Of a DNA stretch of 64,000 bases, positions 1-7,387 are shown piece by piece. How positions within the stretch are numbered: the first letter of the stretch is position 1; every line of letters begins with the position of its first letter. The DNA comes from Alsobacter metallidurans. Its GTDB lineage: Bacteria > Pseudomonadota > Alphaproteobacteria > Rhizobiales > Beijerinckiaceae. The stretch is from the NCBI RefSeq assembly GCF_014636935.1, contig NZ_BMES01000001.1:2051782-2115781 (forward strand), given 5' to 3'. The notes beneath the pieces are model-generated. The model was not told where the DNA came from and did no database searches. It worked only from the letters and a program-made list of their open reading frames with translations. Position numbers and translations under genes: made by a program.

Positions 1-156
1 ATCACCGTGGAGGATCACGGCAACACGTCCGCGGCCTCGATTCCCCTTGCTCTGGGAGCCGCATGCGCGGACGGACGCATCAAGCCCGGCCAACTTGTGC
101 TGATCGAGGCCATGGGCGGCGGCTTCACCTGGGGCTCGGCGCTGATCCGCTGGTGA
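1..156 (+). CDS. fabH: 3-oxoacyl-ACP synthase III (KAS III), C-terminal end only
   Basis: The reading frame is open from base 1 and ends in TGA, giving the last 51 residues of a KAS III enzyme. FabH condenses acetyl-CoA with malonyl-ACP to start fatty acid synthesis in the cytoplasm. The fragment holds the family's Asn active-site context ([14 protein letters not shown], about residues 4-17) and the usual C-terminal G-x-G-F-x-W-G ([13 protein letters not shown]). The next genes are ihfA and a MerR regulator, an order common in Hyphomicrobiales and in favour of fabH. The start, the catalytic Cys and the His lie outside the window. Confidence 0.87.
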   Translation: MTVEDHGNTSAASIPLALGAACADGRIKPGQLVLIEAMGGGFTWGSALIRW

Positions 157-322
157 TCCGGTCTGCTGTCTCGCGTCCAAGTTGTAATCCACGAGACGCA
201 GATCATCAGCGTTGACCAGCCCTTCGCGCGCGAATAGCCTTCGGTTTTCAGAGGGCTACCGGCGTTTTCTCGCCGCAAGGCCCAGCGATTCTCAACGAAG
301 AATGACCAGTCGGGGGACGAGC

Positions 323-637
323 GTGGCTGAACGCACCATCACGAGAGCCGAGCTGAGCGAGGCGGTCTACAAGGGCGTGGGGTTGTCTCGCACGGAATCG
401 TCCGCGCTGGTCGAGCTGGTGCTGAAGGAAATCTCGGATTGCCTGGCGGAAGGCGAGACCGTGAAGCTGTCGTCCTTCGGTTCCTTCGTGGTGCGCTCCA
501 AGGGCGAACGCGTCGGCCGGAACCCGAAAACCGGCGTCGAGGTGCCGATCGAGCCCCGCCGCGTCATGATCTTCAAGCCGTCCAACATCCTCAAGGCCCG
601 CATCAATGGGCTCGAAGCTGGAAGCGAAGAGGATTGA
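323..637 (+). CDS. ihfA: Integration host factor subunit alpha
   Basis: IHF alpha pairs with IHF beta to bend DNA sharply in recombination, replication and transcription. The 104-residue product has the IHF/HU fold: an N-terminal helical part (residues 4-45), then beta strands with SFGSF (51-55) and the DNA-contacting arm GRNPKTG (65-71), ending in FKPS and a basic helix. I chose GTG 323 because GGGGGA lies about 7 bases upstream and the protein then starts like other alphaproteobacterial IhfA ([11 protein letters not shown]). An in-frame ATG at 302 would add 7 residues but has a poor ribosome site. It lies between fabH and a MerR gene, the usual context. Confidence 0.92.
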   Translation: MAERTITRAELSEAVYKGVGLSRTESSALVELVLKEISDCLAEGETVKLSSFGSFVVRSKGERVGRNPKTGVEVPIEPRRVMIFKPSNILKARINGLEAGSEED

Positions 638-721
638 CCCACCATCGCGGTCGAAGCCGCCGGCCGCCGATCGGTAAACGGCGCGGCCAATTTTGCGTGA
701 CAGTCTGCCCGGGGGCCAGCG

Positions 722-1270
722 GTGGACAAGAGTCCTGACGCCTTTCGCACCATCAGCGAGGTCGCCGATGACCTCGACCTGCCGCAGCACGTCCTGCGGT
801 TCTGGGAGACGCGTTTCGCCCAGATCCGGCCGCTGAAACGCGGCGGTGGTCGACGCTACTACCGCCCGGACGACGTGGACCTGCTGCGCGGCATCCGCCA
901 GCTGCTCTACGGGCAGGGCTACACCATCAAGGGCGTGCAGCGCATCCTGAAGGAACAGGGCCTGCGCTCCGTCCAGGCGCTCGGCCGCGGCGAGATCACG
1001 GCCCCGATGCCGCCGCCCAGCCAGGGGCGGGCAGGCGACGACGACGATTTCGAGCCTGATGAGCGCGAGAGCGACGACGGGGACGACAACCCCTTGTCGC
1101 CGCCCGAAACCGGCGCCACGCGCGGCGCGCTCGTGTCCACCGCCGGCGGCATCGTGATGTCGCCGGACGCGATCCGGCGCTTGCAGGGAGCCTTGTCTGA
1201 GTTGGTGGAGTGCCAGCGGCTGCTGCAATCCATCAAGCCGCAGCACGATGGGGACGCCGAGGCGTCCTGA
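722..1270 (+). CDS. MerR-family transcriptional regulator
   Basis: A 182-residue MerR-type regulator with a GTG start. The winged HTH spans about residues 8-80: [20 protein letters not shown] is the recognition part, and [14 protein letters not shown] is the typical MerR wing. A short helix follows, then an acidic low-complexity linker rich in Asp/Glu (about 105-130) and a C-terminal helix. No Cys-based metal-sensing motif is visible, so a metal-responsive role is unlikely. The gene immediately follows ihfA, a conserved order in Hyphomicrobiales, and may be co-transcribed. The target is unknown. Confidence 0.88.
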   Translation: MDKSPDAFRTISEVADDLDLPQHVLRFWETRFAQIRPLKRGGGRRYYRPDDVDLLRGIRQLLYGQGYTIKGVQRILKEQGLRSVQALGRGEITAPMPPPSQGRAGDDDDFEPDERESDDGDDNPLSPPETGATRGALVSTAGGIVMSPDAIRRLQGALSELVECQRLLQSIKPQHDGDAEAS

Positions 1271-1289
1271 TCGCCATCTCAGCCGAGCA

Positions 1290-1320
1290 CCAGGCCACGC
1301 CGACGGCGCTAGGCCTGGTC
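1290..1320 (+). terminator. Nested stem-loop after the merR gene
   Basis: ACCAGGCC and GGCCTGGT form 8-bp arms around a second small stem (CGCC/GGCG). The structure starts 20 bases after the MerR stop codon and ends 23 bases before the amidase start. No T-run follows, so it is either a weak or Rho-assisted terminator or an RNA-stabilising hairpin. Confidence 0.4.
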
Positions 1321-1342
1321 GCTCGCACGGAGCAGCCCAACC

Positions 1343-2584
1343 ATGTTGTCGATCATCGAGACGCGCCGCCGCATCGAGGCCGGCGAGCTTGCGCCTGCCG
1401 CCGCCGTGGAGGCCGCGATGGCGGCCGCGAAGGCGCGCAACGGCGACCTCAAGGCCTTCGCGAGCTTCGCCTCGGATAGCGCAGCCGCGCCTGGAGCGGG
1501 CCCGCTGGCCGGCGTCGCGGTGGGCGTGAAGGACATCATCGACACCGCCGACCTGCCGACCGAGATGGGCTGCGCGGCCATCTTTGGCGGGTGGCGGCCG
1601 CGCGCCGACGCCGCCATCGTCGACCGGGTACGGGAGCTCGGCGGATCGATCATCGGCAAGACCGAAACCACCGCCTTCGCGTATCTGGATCCCGCTCCCA
1701 CCCTGAACCCGCACGATGCCGCGCGAACGCCGGGCGGCTCCTCGGCCGGGTCTGCCGCAGCCGTGGCGGCCGGGCTCATCCCGCTCGCGATCGGCACGCA
1801 GACGGCGGGATCGGTGATCCGGCCGGCGTCCTTCTGCGGCGTCGCGGCCATCAAGCCGTCATTCCGGCTGCTGCCGACCGTCGGCGCCAAGACCACAGCC
1901 TGGACGCTCGACACGCTCGGCCTTTTCGCCGCGGCCGCAGACGACCTCGCCTACGCGCTGGCGGCGATCAGCGGGCGCGACATGGCGTTTGGGGACGATC
2001 CGGCCGGCTTGCGCTTCGGCGTCTCCACCATGCCGCATGCGGGCGAGCGCAGCCCCGAATCGGAAGCCGCGCTGGAGCGCGCCGCCTCAGCCCTGGCCGC
2101 GCAGGGCGCATCCGTAACGCAAGTGACGCTGCCCGGCGCGCTCGTTGAGGCGGACCGGCTGCAGCCGACCATCTACCAGTACGAGCTGCATGCCTCGCTC
2201 GGTTGGGAGTGGCGCACCCAGCGCGCCGCGATCCCGCCCGGCCTCGCGGCGGCGCTCGCGGCAGGCGAGGCCGTGTCGACCGACGACTACGACCGCGCCC
2301 GCGGGGCGGCCCGCCGCGCCCGCAACGCCGCCAAGGACCTCTTCGCAGAGGTTGACGTCCTGCTGACGCTTTCGGCGCCCGGACCAGCGCCCGCGCGGGC
2401 CACCACCGGCGAGGCGCGCTTCAATAGGCTGTTCACGCTGCTGGGAACGCCTTGCGTGAATGTTCCGGGTCTGCGCGCAAGCGACGGAATGCCCATCGGA
2501 ATCCAGATCGTCGCGCCCTTCGCGCGGGATTCCCGCGCTCTCGCGGCCGCTCGTCTCCTCGAATTGGCGATCAAGGCGCTCTAA
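1343..2584 (+). CDS. Amidase (amidase-signature family)
   Basis: A 413-residue member of the amidase-signature superfamily, which hydrolyses carbon-nitrogen amide bonds with a Ser-cisSer-Lys triad. Visible residues are Lys63 in VGVKDIID, the Ser-rich stretch GGSSAGSAAA at 131-140 supplying the cis-Ser, and the nucleophile Ser157 in GTQTAGSVIRPA. Length is a little short for the family (usually 430-500), because the C-terminal part is compact. There is no signal peptide, so it is cytoplasmic. The substrate cannot be inferred: it is not next to GatB or a transporter, so it is not tRNA amidotransferase subunit A. Confidence 0.88.
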   Translation: MLSIIETRRRIEAGELAPAAAVEAAMAAAKARNGDLKAFASFASDSAAAPGAGPLAGVAVGVKDIIDTADLPTEMGCAAIFGGWRPRADAAIVDRVRELGGSIIGKTETTAFAYLDPAPTLNPHDAARTPGGSSAGSAAAVAAGLIPLAIGTQTAGSVIRPASFCGVAAIKPSFRLLPTVGAKTTAWTLDTLGLFAAAADDLAYALAAISGRDMAFGDDPAGLRFGVSTMPHAGERSPESEAALERAASALAAQGASVTQVTLPGALVEADRLQPTIYQYELHASLGWEWRTQRAAIPPGLAAALAAGEAVSTDDYDRARGAARRARNAAKDLFAEVDVLLTLSAPGPAPARATTGEARFNRLFTLLGTPCVNVPGLRASDGMPIGIQIVAPFARDSRALAAARLLELAIKAL

Positions 2585-2776
2585 TAGAAATCACATCGTC
2601 TTCTTCGTGGAATTGCCGGAAGGATGCATTCCAAAACTTCGCGGACCTAAGTCGCAAGAGTTGAGCGTCTGGATTTGCGGGGCGTTGACAAGCAAAAACA
2701 TGACGAGCGCATGAACGGACTGCGCGGCATTTAAAATAACTTTCCTACGTTGCGCCGCAGCAACAAAAGGGCTTGC

Positions 2777-2801
2777 GGAACACGGCGAGGCTGCTAGCGT
2801 T
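2777..2801 (+). promoter_or_regulatory. EcfG-type (general stress response) promoter match
   Basis: GGAAC (2777-2781), 16 bases, then CGTT (2798-2801) matches the alphaproteobacterial EcfG/RpoE2 pattern exactly. The match lies 31 bases upstream of a short ORF with a strong ribosome site, leaving a leader of about 20-25 bases. By chance roughly one such match is expected in 64 kb on both strands, so position is the main support. Confidence 0.6.
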
Positions 2802-2832
2802 AGTGCAATGTTAACCGCAGGAGGAGGACCTC

Positions 2833-2916
2833 ATGGCCCTGGTGCAGCGGCTCAACATGATGGCCATGTGCGCGGCTTTCGCGCTGGTCGGCGCCGTCGT
2901 CCTCGGACTGTTCTGA
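2833..2916 (+). CDS. 27-residue hydrophobic peptide, probable stress-induced small membrane protein
   Basis: ATG at 2833 is preceded by GCAGGAGGAGGACCTC, one of the strongest ribosome binding sites in the window. The frame runs 27 codons to TGA. The product begins MALVQRLNMMAMCAAFALVG and is one hydrophobic segment (residues 8-27) with a short polar N-terminus, so it would sit in the inner membrane. An EcfG-type promoter match lies upstream and a rho-independent terminator downstream (2990-3020), so it looks like a complete monocistronic unit. I do not recognise a named family and function is unknown. Standard gene finders would skip it because of its size. Confidence 0.66.
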   Translation: MALVQRLNMMAMCAAFALVGAVVLGLF

Positions 2917-2989
2917 GGCCGGCCATCCCGGCGGGACAGCCGGGACCCTAAGCGCCAGATGCTTGATCCGGGCTCGGATCGGAGAGTTG

Positions 2990-3020
2990 ACGCCGCCGGG
3001 GGGCAACCGGCGGCGTTTTT
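2990..3020 (+). terminator. Rho-independent terminator
   Basis: ACGCCGCCGG (2990-2999) and CCGGCGGCGT (3007-3016) form a perfect 10-bp GC-rich stem with a 7-base loop, and a T-run follows at once (3016-3021). It terminates plus-strand transcription of the 27-residue peptide gene about 75 bases after its stop. Confidence 0.87.
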
Positions 3021-3068
3021 GTTTGGGGCGGTTGGGCCCGCCCGCAACCAGCCTAAGCCACTTAAACG

Positions 3069-3207
3069 CCCCTCATCCTGAGGAGCAGGCCCCCTTGGGT
3101 CTGCGTCTCGAAGGACGAGGGGTCCAGTGCGCTCAATCCCTGTACGAGCTGGAATCCCTCGTCCTTCGAGACACATCGCCAAGAGGCGATGCTCCTCAGG
3201 ATGAGGG
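3069..3207. repeat. Family A palindromic repeat, empty inverted pair
   Basis: Two about 53-base units face each other. The left one (3069-3121) starts CCCCTCATCCTGAGGAGC and ends CTCGAAGGACGAGG; the right one (3156-3207) is the same unit inverted. Each unit contains an internal stem, GCAGG-type on the left and GCATCGCC-type on the right. Further copies are at 25021-25072, 25163-25214, 25631-25683, 25762-25814 and 43234-43373. About 35 bases separate the halves and no gene is present. Confidence 0.85.
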
Positions 3208-3293
3208 TTTCGAGGTAGAATGACGGCGGATTGGGGGAAGGGCGAGCCGCCGCGTCTTGCTGAGGATATTGCGGGATCGCCGTGAATCCTCAA

Positions 3294-3370
3294 CCGTCAT
3301 CCCCGGGCTTGTACCGGGGATCCACGCGTTGGGCGTCGGCGTGGATGGCCGGGACAAACCCGGCCATGAC
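3294..3370. repeat. Family B palindromic repeat
   Basis: CCGTCATCCCCGGGCTTG followed by a CCGGGGATCCACG arm, then its loose inverted counterpart ending GGCCGGGACAAACCCGGCCATGAC. It lies between the family A pair and the 3' end of the AcuI-like gene. Copies occur at 12704-12780, three times in tandem at 31547-31968, and at 43451-43527. Confidence 0.82.
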
Positions 3371-3391
3371 GGAGAGAGAAAAAGCCAGCGC

Positions 3392-4378
3392 TCACCCGAT
3401 CTCCACCACCACGCGGCCGCGCACGGTCCCGTCCAGGATGGCTTTTCCGGTCTCGATCACCTTGTCGAACGGGATCGTGGTGGTCAGCGACGCCAGCTTG
3501 GCGCGGTCGAGGTCGCGGTCAAGCCGCGACCAGGCCTCGAGCCGGCGCTCCTTGGCGGCCATCACGCTGTCCACGCCGAGCAGCGCGACGCCGCGCAAGA
3601 TAAAAGGCGCGACCGAGGAGGGCAGATCCATGCCGCCCGCCAGCCCGCAGGCCGCGATGGCGCCGTTGTAGCGGGTCTGCGCCAGCAGGTTCGCCAGCGT
3701 CGTGGAGCCGACCGAATCGACGCCCGCAGCCCAGCGCTCCTTGGCGAGCGGCTTGCCGGGCGCGGAGAGCTCGTTGCGGTCGATGATCTCGGCCGCCCCG
3801 AGCCCCTTCAGGTAGTCGGCCTCCTCGGGCCGCCCCGTGGAGGCGATCACGCGCCAGCCGAGCTTGGACAACAATGCGATCGCCACGGAGCCGACCCCGC
3901 CGGCCGCGCCCGTTACGACAGCCGGGCCCTTGTCTGGCGTCAGGCCATGCTTCTCCAGCGCGATCACGGCCAGCGCCGCCGTGTAGCCGGCGGTGCCGAT
4001 GGCCATGCATTCGGCCGGGCTTAGGCCCGCCGGGCGCGGGATCAGCCAGTCGCCTTTCACGCGAGCCTTCTGCGCGTAGGCCCCGAGATGCGTCTCGCCC
4101 GTGCCCCAACCGTCGAGCACCACTTCGTCGCCGGCCTTCCAGTCCGGATGGCTGGAGCTTTCCACGACGCCGGCGAAATCGATGCCCGGGATCATCGGAA
4201 AGCGGCGCACCACTGGCGCCTTGCCGGTGATCGCGAGGCCGTCCTTGTAGTTCACGGTGGAATGCGTGACCCGCACCGTGACGTCGCCGTCCATCAGGTC
4301 GGCCTCGTCGAAGTCGCGAAAGCCGCAGCCGTATCCCTGCTCGCCCTTGTCGACCACCACCGCGCGGAACGTCGCCAT
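3392..4378 (-). CDS. Zinc-independent quinone oxidoreductase, acryloyl-CoA reductase (AcuI/YhdH) family
   Basis: A 328-residue medium-chain reductase. AcuI reduces acryloyl-CoA to propionyl-CoA with NADPH, detoxifying acrylate from DMSP or 3-hydroxypropionate breakdown. The N-terminal GroES-like part carries VNYKDGLAITGK (43-53) and GIDFAGVV (65-72), and the Rossmann part has TGAAGGVGS (156-164). The structural-zinc cysteines of alcohol dehydrogenases are absent, as expected for YhdH/AcuI. The start is the ATG before ATFRAVVVDKG, with GGAGATCAGG just upstream. An MFS carrier gene lies upstream on the same strand, 107 bases away. Other quinone reductases of the group have similar sequences, so the substrate is inferred. 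Confidence 0.87.
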   Translation of the reverse strand: MATFRAVVVDKGEQGYGCGFRDFDEADLMDGDVTVRVTHSTVNYKDGLAITGKAPVVRRFPMIPGIDFAGVVESSSHPDWKAGDEVVLDGWGTGETHLGAYAQKARVKGDWLIPRPAGLSPAECMAIGTAGYTAALAVIALEKHGLTPDKGPAVVTGAAGGVGSVAIALLSKLGWRVIASTGRPEEADYLKGLGAAEIIDRNELSAPGKPLAKERWAAGVDSVGSTTLANLLAQTRYNGAIAACGLAGGMDLPSSVAPFILRGVALLGVDSVMAAKERRLEAWSRLDRDLDRAKLASLTTTIPFDKVIETGKAILDGTVRGRVVVEIG

Positions 4379-4485
4379 CCTGATCTCCTCGCCTGAGCGC
4401 TTCTGTTGCGCCGAGTTGTGGCGCCGCGCCCGGGAGGCCGCAAGCCCGCCGAAGGTGCGGGCCTGCGCAGACCGGAAGCCTGATC

Positions 4486-5724
4486 TCAGGCCAGGGCGGG
4501 CCGCGCCACCGGCGCCTCGCGGATCGGGATGTTGATGATGGCCGACGCCACGCCGAGCGCAATCGAGAGCCACCACACCACGTCGTAGGAACCCGTCTTC
4601 TCGTAGAGAACGCCGCCGAGCCAGACGCCCAGGAAGCCGCCGACCTGGTGCGAGAAGAACGCGAAGCCAAACAGCATCGACAGGTAGCGCGTGCCGAACA
4701 TCAGGATCACGAGGCTGGACGTCGGCGGCACCGTGGAAAGCCACAGGAGTCCCATCGCGACGCCGAAGCTCAACGCATTGGCCGGGGAGGGCGGCAGCAT
4801 GATGAACACCAGCACGGCCACCGAGCGGGCGAGATAGATGCCCGACAGCAGCCACCGCTTGCTCATCCGCCCCGACAGCCATCCCGACGTCAGCGAGCCG
4901 ACCGCGTTCGCGAGCCCGATGATCGCCAGCGTCCACGCGCCCACCCAGGCTGGCAGGTTCTGGTCCTTCAGGTAGGCCGGCATATGCGCGGTGATGAAGG
5001 CGAGCTGGAACCCGCAGGTGAAGAATCCGAGCACCAGCAGCACGTAGCTCGGATGCCGGAACGCCTCGCCGAGCGCCTGGGCGATCGACTGCGAAGGTCC
5101 CTTCGTGGCCGGCTCCGAGGCGTTGCCGCGCGTCGCCAGCATGAACGAGAGCGGGATCACGAGTAGCACCGTGAGACCGAAGATCACGGAGGTCTGCTGC
5201 CAGCCGATGTGGTCGATCAGGATCGAGCCGATCGGCGGAAACAGGAACTGGCCGAAGGAGCCCGCCGCCGTGCCGAGGCCGAAGGAGAGCCCCCGCCACT
5301 TCTCCGGCAGGATCTTGCCGAAGGCGCCGAGCACGAGGTTGAACGAGCAGCCCGAAAGCCCGAACCCGATCAGCACGCCGGCGCCCACCGTCATCATGCC
5401 CGGCGTGCTGGCGACCGACATCACCACCAGCCCGGCCGCGTACAGCACGGCTCCCAAAATCAGCACCCGGATGGTGCCGAAGCGGTCCGCCAGTGCGCCC
5501 GCGAAGGGCTGGCCGACGCCCCAGAGCAGGTTCTGGATCGCAATCGCGAAGGAGAACACCTCGCGGCCCCAGCCGAATTCCTGGCTCATCGGGATCTGGA
5601 ACAGTCCCGCCGAGGCGCGCGGCCCGAAGGTGATCAGCCCGCACAGGCAGCCGGCGGCGAGGATCAACTCCGGCGCATAGCGCGAAGCCTTGCGCGCCAT
5701 GGATGGATCGGCTGCGGTGCTCAT
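4486..5724 (-). CDS. MFS transporter, monocarboxylate/oxalate-formate-like
   Basis: A 412-residue inner-membrane carrier with about 12 hydrophobic segments. The loop 2-3 motif of the major facilitator superfamily reads GALADRFGTIRVLILG. The N-terminal GPRASAGLFQIPMSQEFGW resembles the first-helix region of bacterial members related to the OFA/monocarboxylate porter group, so an organic anion is the likely substrate. It is upstream of, and co-directional with, the AcuI-like reductase, which suggests import of a small carboxylate. Substrate assignment is inference only. Confidence 0.84.
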   Translation of the reverse strand: MSTAADPSMARKASRYAPELILAAGCLCGLITFGPRASAGLFQIPMSQEFGWGREVFSFAIAIQNLLWGVGQPFAGALADRFGTIRVLILGAVLYAAGLVVMSVASTPGMMTVGAGVLIGFGLSGCSFNLVLGAFGKILPEKWRGLSFGLGTAAGSFGQFLFPPIGSILIDHIGWQQTSVIFGLTVLLVIPLSFMLATRGNASEPATKGPSQSIAQALGEAFRHPSYVLLVLGFFTCGFQLAFITAHMPAYLKDQNLPAWVGAWTLAIIGLANAVGSLTSGWLSGRMSKRWLLSGIYLARSVAVLVFIMLPPSPANALSFGVAMGLLWLSTVPPTSSLVILMFGTRYLSMLFGFAFFSHQVGGFLGVWLGGVLYEKTGSYDVVWWLSIALGVASAIINIPIREAPVARPALA

Positions 5725-5824
5725 GGGCGTCTCCGGGGGAGGTGCGAGAGGCGGGATGCTAGGCGCGCGGGTTGGATTCTAAAAGTCAGGGCTTGTGATG
5801 GCTCCGATCGCCGAATGCGATCGA

Positions 5825-6355
5825 TCAAGCCGCCGCGGCGGCTTTTGGCACATCGAATACGAAGCAGGTCTCGGTGCCGTGCGCCAGCAGCCGCCCGCGG
5901 GCGTCGTAGAGCTTGCCCTCGGAAGTCGCGAGGCGGCCGCCGGCGTGAATCACGGAGCCGACCGCCCGCACGGGCGCGGAGCTCGGAAACACGGGCCGCA
6001 CGAAGTGCACCTTGAACTCGGCCGTAGTGTAGCCCTGGCCGGCCTTCAGCATGGTGTGAACCGCGCAGGCCATCACCGTGTCGAGCATGATGGAGGTCCA
6101 GCCGCCATGGATGGTGCCCAGCGGGTTCATGAACGCATGGGTGGGCGCGCCCTCGAATTCCACCTCGCCCTCGTCGGCGCGGCCGAGCCGCATGCCCGAA
6201 ATTTCCGCGATGGGCGGGGCCGGGTAGATCCCGGCGATCATGCCGCGCAGGAAGTCCAGGCCCGACACGGACGCGACCTCGTGCAGGGGGAGGACGCCGT
6301 AGCGGATGGCGGGCTGGCCATCTGCAGGATCAAGGGCGATGGGATCGGGGGACAT
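5825..6355 (-). CDS. PaaI-family hotdog thioesterase
   Basis: A 176-residue single hotdog-domain protein. PaaI-type enzymes hydrolyse acyl- or phenylacetyl-CoA thioesters in the cytoplasm. The typical loop NPLGTIHGGWTSIMLDTVMA holds the HGG turn and the catalytic-side Asp; the second half has FVRPVF and ASSEGKLYDARGRLLAHGTE-like strands. AAAGGAGCG lies just before ATG 6355, which fixes the start. It is 25 bases downstream of a MarR gene on the same strand, so the two probably share a transcript and the MarR protein may respond to an aromatic or acyl compound. Confidence 0.86.
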   Translation of the reverse strand: MSPDPIALDPADGQPAIRYGVLPLHEVASVSGLDFLRGMIAGIYPAPPIAEISGMRLGRADEGEVEFEGAPTHAFMNPLGTIHGGWTSIMLDTVMACAVHTMLKAGQGYTTAEFKVHFVRPVFPSSAPVRAVGSVIHAGGRLATSEGKLYDARGRLLAHGTETCFVFDVPKAAAAA

Positions 6356-6380
6356 GGGCGCTCCTTTCAGGCGGGGCGTG

Positions 6381-6890
6381 TCAACGGGAAGGCGCGTCCG
6401 GGGCAGCCTTCGCGTCGGGATTTGCGTCGAGATCGGCCGCCAGCGTCTCAGCGGCGCGACGCAGCGTCGAGAGCTCGCGCTTGTAGGCGAGCGCCGCATC
6501 CGGCCCGAGTTCGGCCGCGAAGGCGTCCTGCGCCTTGCGCCAGAACGGCATGGCCTTGGCCAGCGCGGCTTCGCCGGCCGGGGTGAGCCGGTAGCGCTTG
6601 CCGCGCCCTTCAGATCCGCAGGGGGCCACCATGCCGGCGCGACGCAGCTGGTCGAGATTGCGCAAAAGCGTCGTGCGCTCGAGCGCCAGCCCGTCTGCCA
6701 GGTGGGAGAGGCTGTCGTAGCGATCGATCCGCAGCCCGGCCAGCACGGAGAACTGCGCCATCTGCAGCCCGGATTCACGCATGTGGGCGTTGTACACGCG
6801 CACCAGCGCCCGCGCCGCCATGCTGGCCGAGCGGGCGAAGCACAGCGGCAAATCCTGCGGCAGGTCAGCGGGGAGGGGCGTACGGGCCAT
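6381..6890 (-). CDS. MarR-family transcriptional regulator
   Basis: A 169-residue winged-helix regulator. The HTH is at about residues 50-95 (SVLAGLRIDRYDSLSHLADG, then ERTTLLRNLDQLRRAGMV), followed by the wing with GRGKRYRLTPAGEAAL. These dimeric regulators usually repress their own promoter and lose DNA binding with a phenolic ligand. ATG 6890 is chosen because it begins the conserved N-terminus (MARTPLPADLPQDLPLCFAR); upstream frame extension lacks family similarity. A perfect 6-bp-arm palindrome lies 2 bases upstream of the start codon (6893-6906), a natural autoregulatory site. The PaaI thioesterase gene follows. Confidence 0.86.
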   Translation of the reverse strand: MARTPLPADLPQDLPLCFARSASMAARALVRVYNAHMRESGLQMAQFSVLAGLRIDRYDSLSHLADGLALERTTLLRNLDQLRRAGMVAPCGSEGRGKRYRLTPAGEAALAKAMPFWRKAQDAFAAELGPDAALAYKRELSTLRRAAETLAADLDANPDAKAAPDAPSR

Positions 6891-6892
6891 GA

Positions 6893-6906
6893 CGTGTAGA
6901 TACACG
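6893..6906. promoter_or_regulatory. Candidate MarR operator palindrome
   Basis: CGTGTA-GA-TACACG: perfect 6-bp arms with a 2-base centre, directly upstream of the MarR start codon (6890, minus strand). Such placement would let a bound regulator block its own transcription or translation start. The spacing is typical of MarR sites, but binding is inferred. Confidence 0.42.
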
Positions 6907-7031
6907 CTTGTTCGCGGTTCGCCAAGCGCCGGCGTACAACCGGGGCAGTGGCGCGCTTTCGGAGGGATCGATCCCACCCTATGCTGCGTTGCAGCGAGAT
7001 CAGGTCCGTTGGCCTGGTCGGAGCACACGTG

Positions 7032-7217
7032 ATGATCACACAATCGGATATCGACGCGTTCTCGGATGGGCAGCCGCGTTTCGTTAAGCGGCAGGACGAC
7101 GCCTCCAACTCGGTGATCCTGCCCGTCGTCGCGATCGAGCAGGCGTTCCGGATTTGGTTTTCGCTGAGCGCGGCGACGATTCGGCTGATGCTGCCGGTCT
7201 ACGTGCGTCCGCGTTGA
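7032..7217 (+). CDS. Possible 61-residue hypothetical protein
   Basis: An ATG frame between the MarR gene and the nad operon. The product starts MITQSDIDAFSDGQ and has a moderately hydrophobic middle (SVILPVVAIEQAFRIWFSL) and a basic tail (PVYVRPR). No domain is recognised. No strong ribosome site is visible before ATG 7032. It would be divergent from the MarR gene and would end about 65 bases before the nadA promoter. It may be a chance frame. Confidence 0.33.
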   Translation: MITQSDIDAFSDGQPRFVKRQDDASNSVILPVVAIEQAFRIWFSLSAATIRLMLPVYVRPR

Positions 7218-7258
7218 AGCGCGGTCCGGGCGTGCGTCACAATTTTGTCGCGACCCCT

Positions 7259-7286
7259 TTCCAAGCCCGGGCGCCGTGCCTATAAT
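7259..7286 (+). promoter_or_regulatory. Sigma-70-type promoter of nadABC
   Basis: A perfect -10 hexamer TATAAT (7281-7286) with a weak -35 TTTCCA (7259-7264) 16 bases upstream. The first operator-like palindrome begins 1 base after the -10 box, covering the transcription start, which supports this as the regulated promoter. Confidence 0.5.
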
Positions 7287-7287
7287 A

Positions 7288-7310
7288 CTTATGCTCACAG
7301 TGAGCATAAG
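7288..7310. promoter_or_regulatory. Operator 1 of the nadABC operon, NadQ-like
   Basis: CTTATGCTCA-CAG-TGAGCATAAG is a perfect palindrome with 10-bp arms, overlapping the predicted transcription start. The same half-site recurs 68 bases downstream. In alphaproteobacteria nad genes are proposed to be controlled by NadQ, and this dyad is a good candidate for its site. The assignment to NadQ is from memory of the regulon and needs checking. Confidence 0.62.
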
Positions 7311-7355
7311 TGGATCGATCTCGCTTCCAGGCTTGATCGATCTTGCCCGGTTCTT

Positions 7356-7378
7356 CTTATGCTCAATGTGAGCATTAG
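7356..7378. promoter_or_regulatory. Operator 2 of the nadABC operon, NadQ-like
   Basis: CTTATGCTCA-ATG-TGAGCATTAG shares the operator 1 half-sites, with one mismatch in the right arm. It ends 9 bases before the nadA start codon, in the leader next to the ribosome site. The 68-bp centre spacing suggests two dimers, perhaps with looping. Confidence 0.6.
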
Positions 7379-7387
7379 GGGGTCGCC

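Noticed and set aside
248-1714. Long minus-strand frame (488 codons) opposite ihfA, merR and amidase
   Set aside because: It is the antisense shadow of three recognisable genes in GC-rich DNA; the translation is Arg/Gly/Ala-rich with no domain.
3392-5644. One 750-codon minus-strand protein fusing a transporter and the AcuI-like enzyme
   Set aside because: The upstream part is an out-of-frame shadow of the MFS gene (4486-5724). The AcuI-like protein has its own ATG and ribosome site at 4378.
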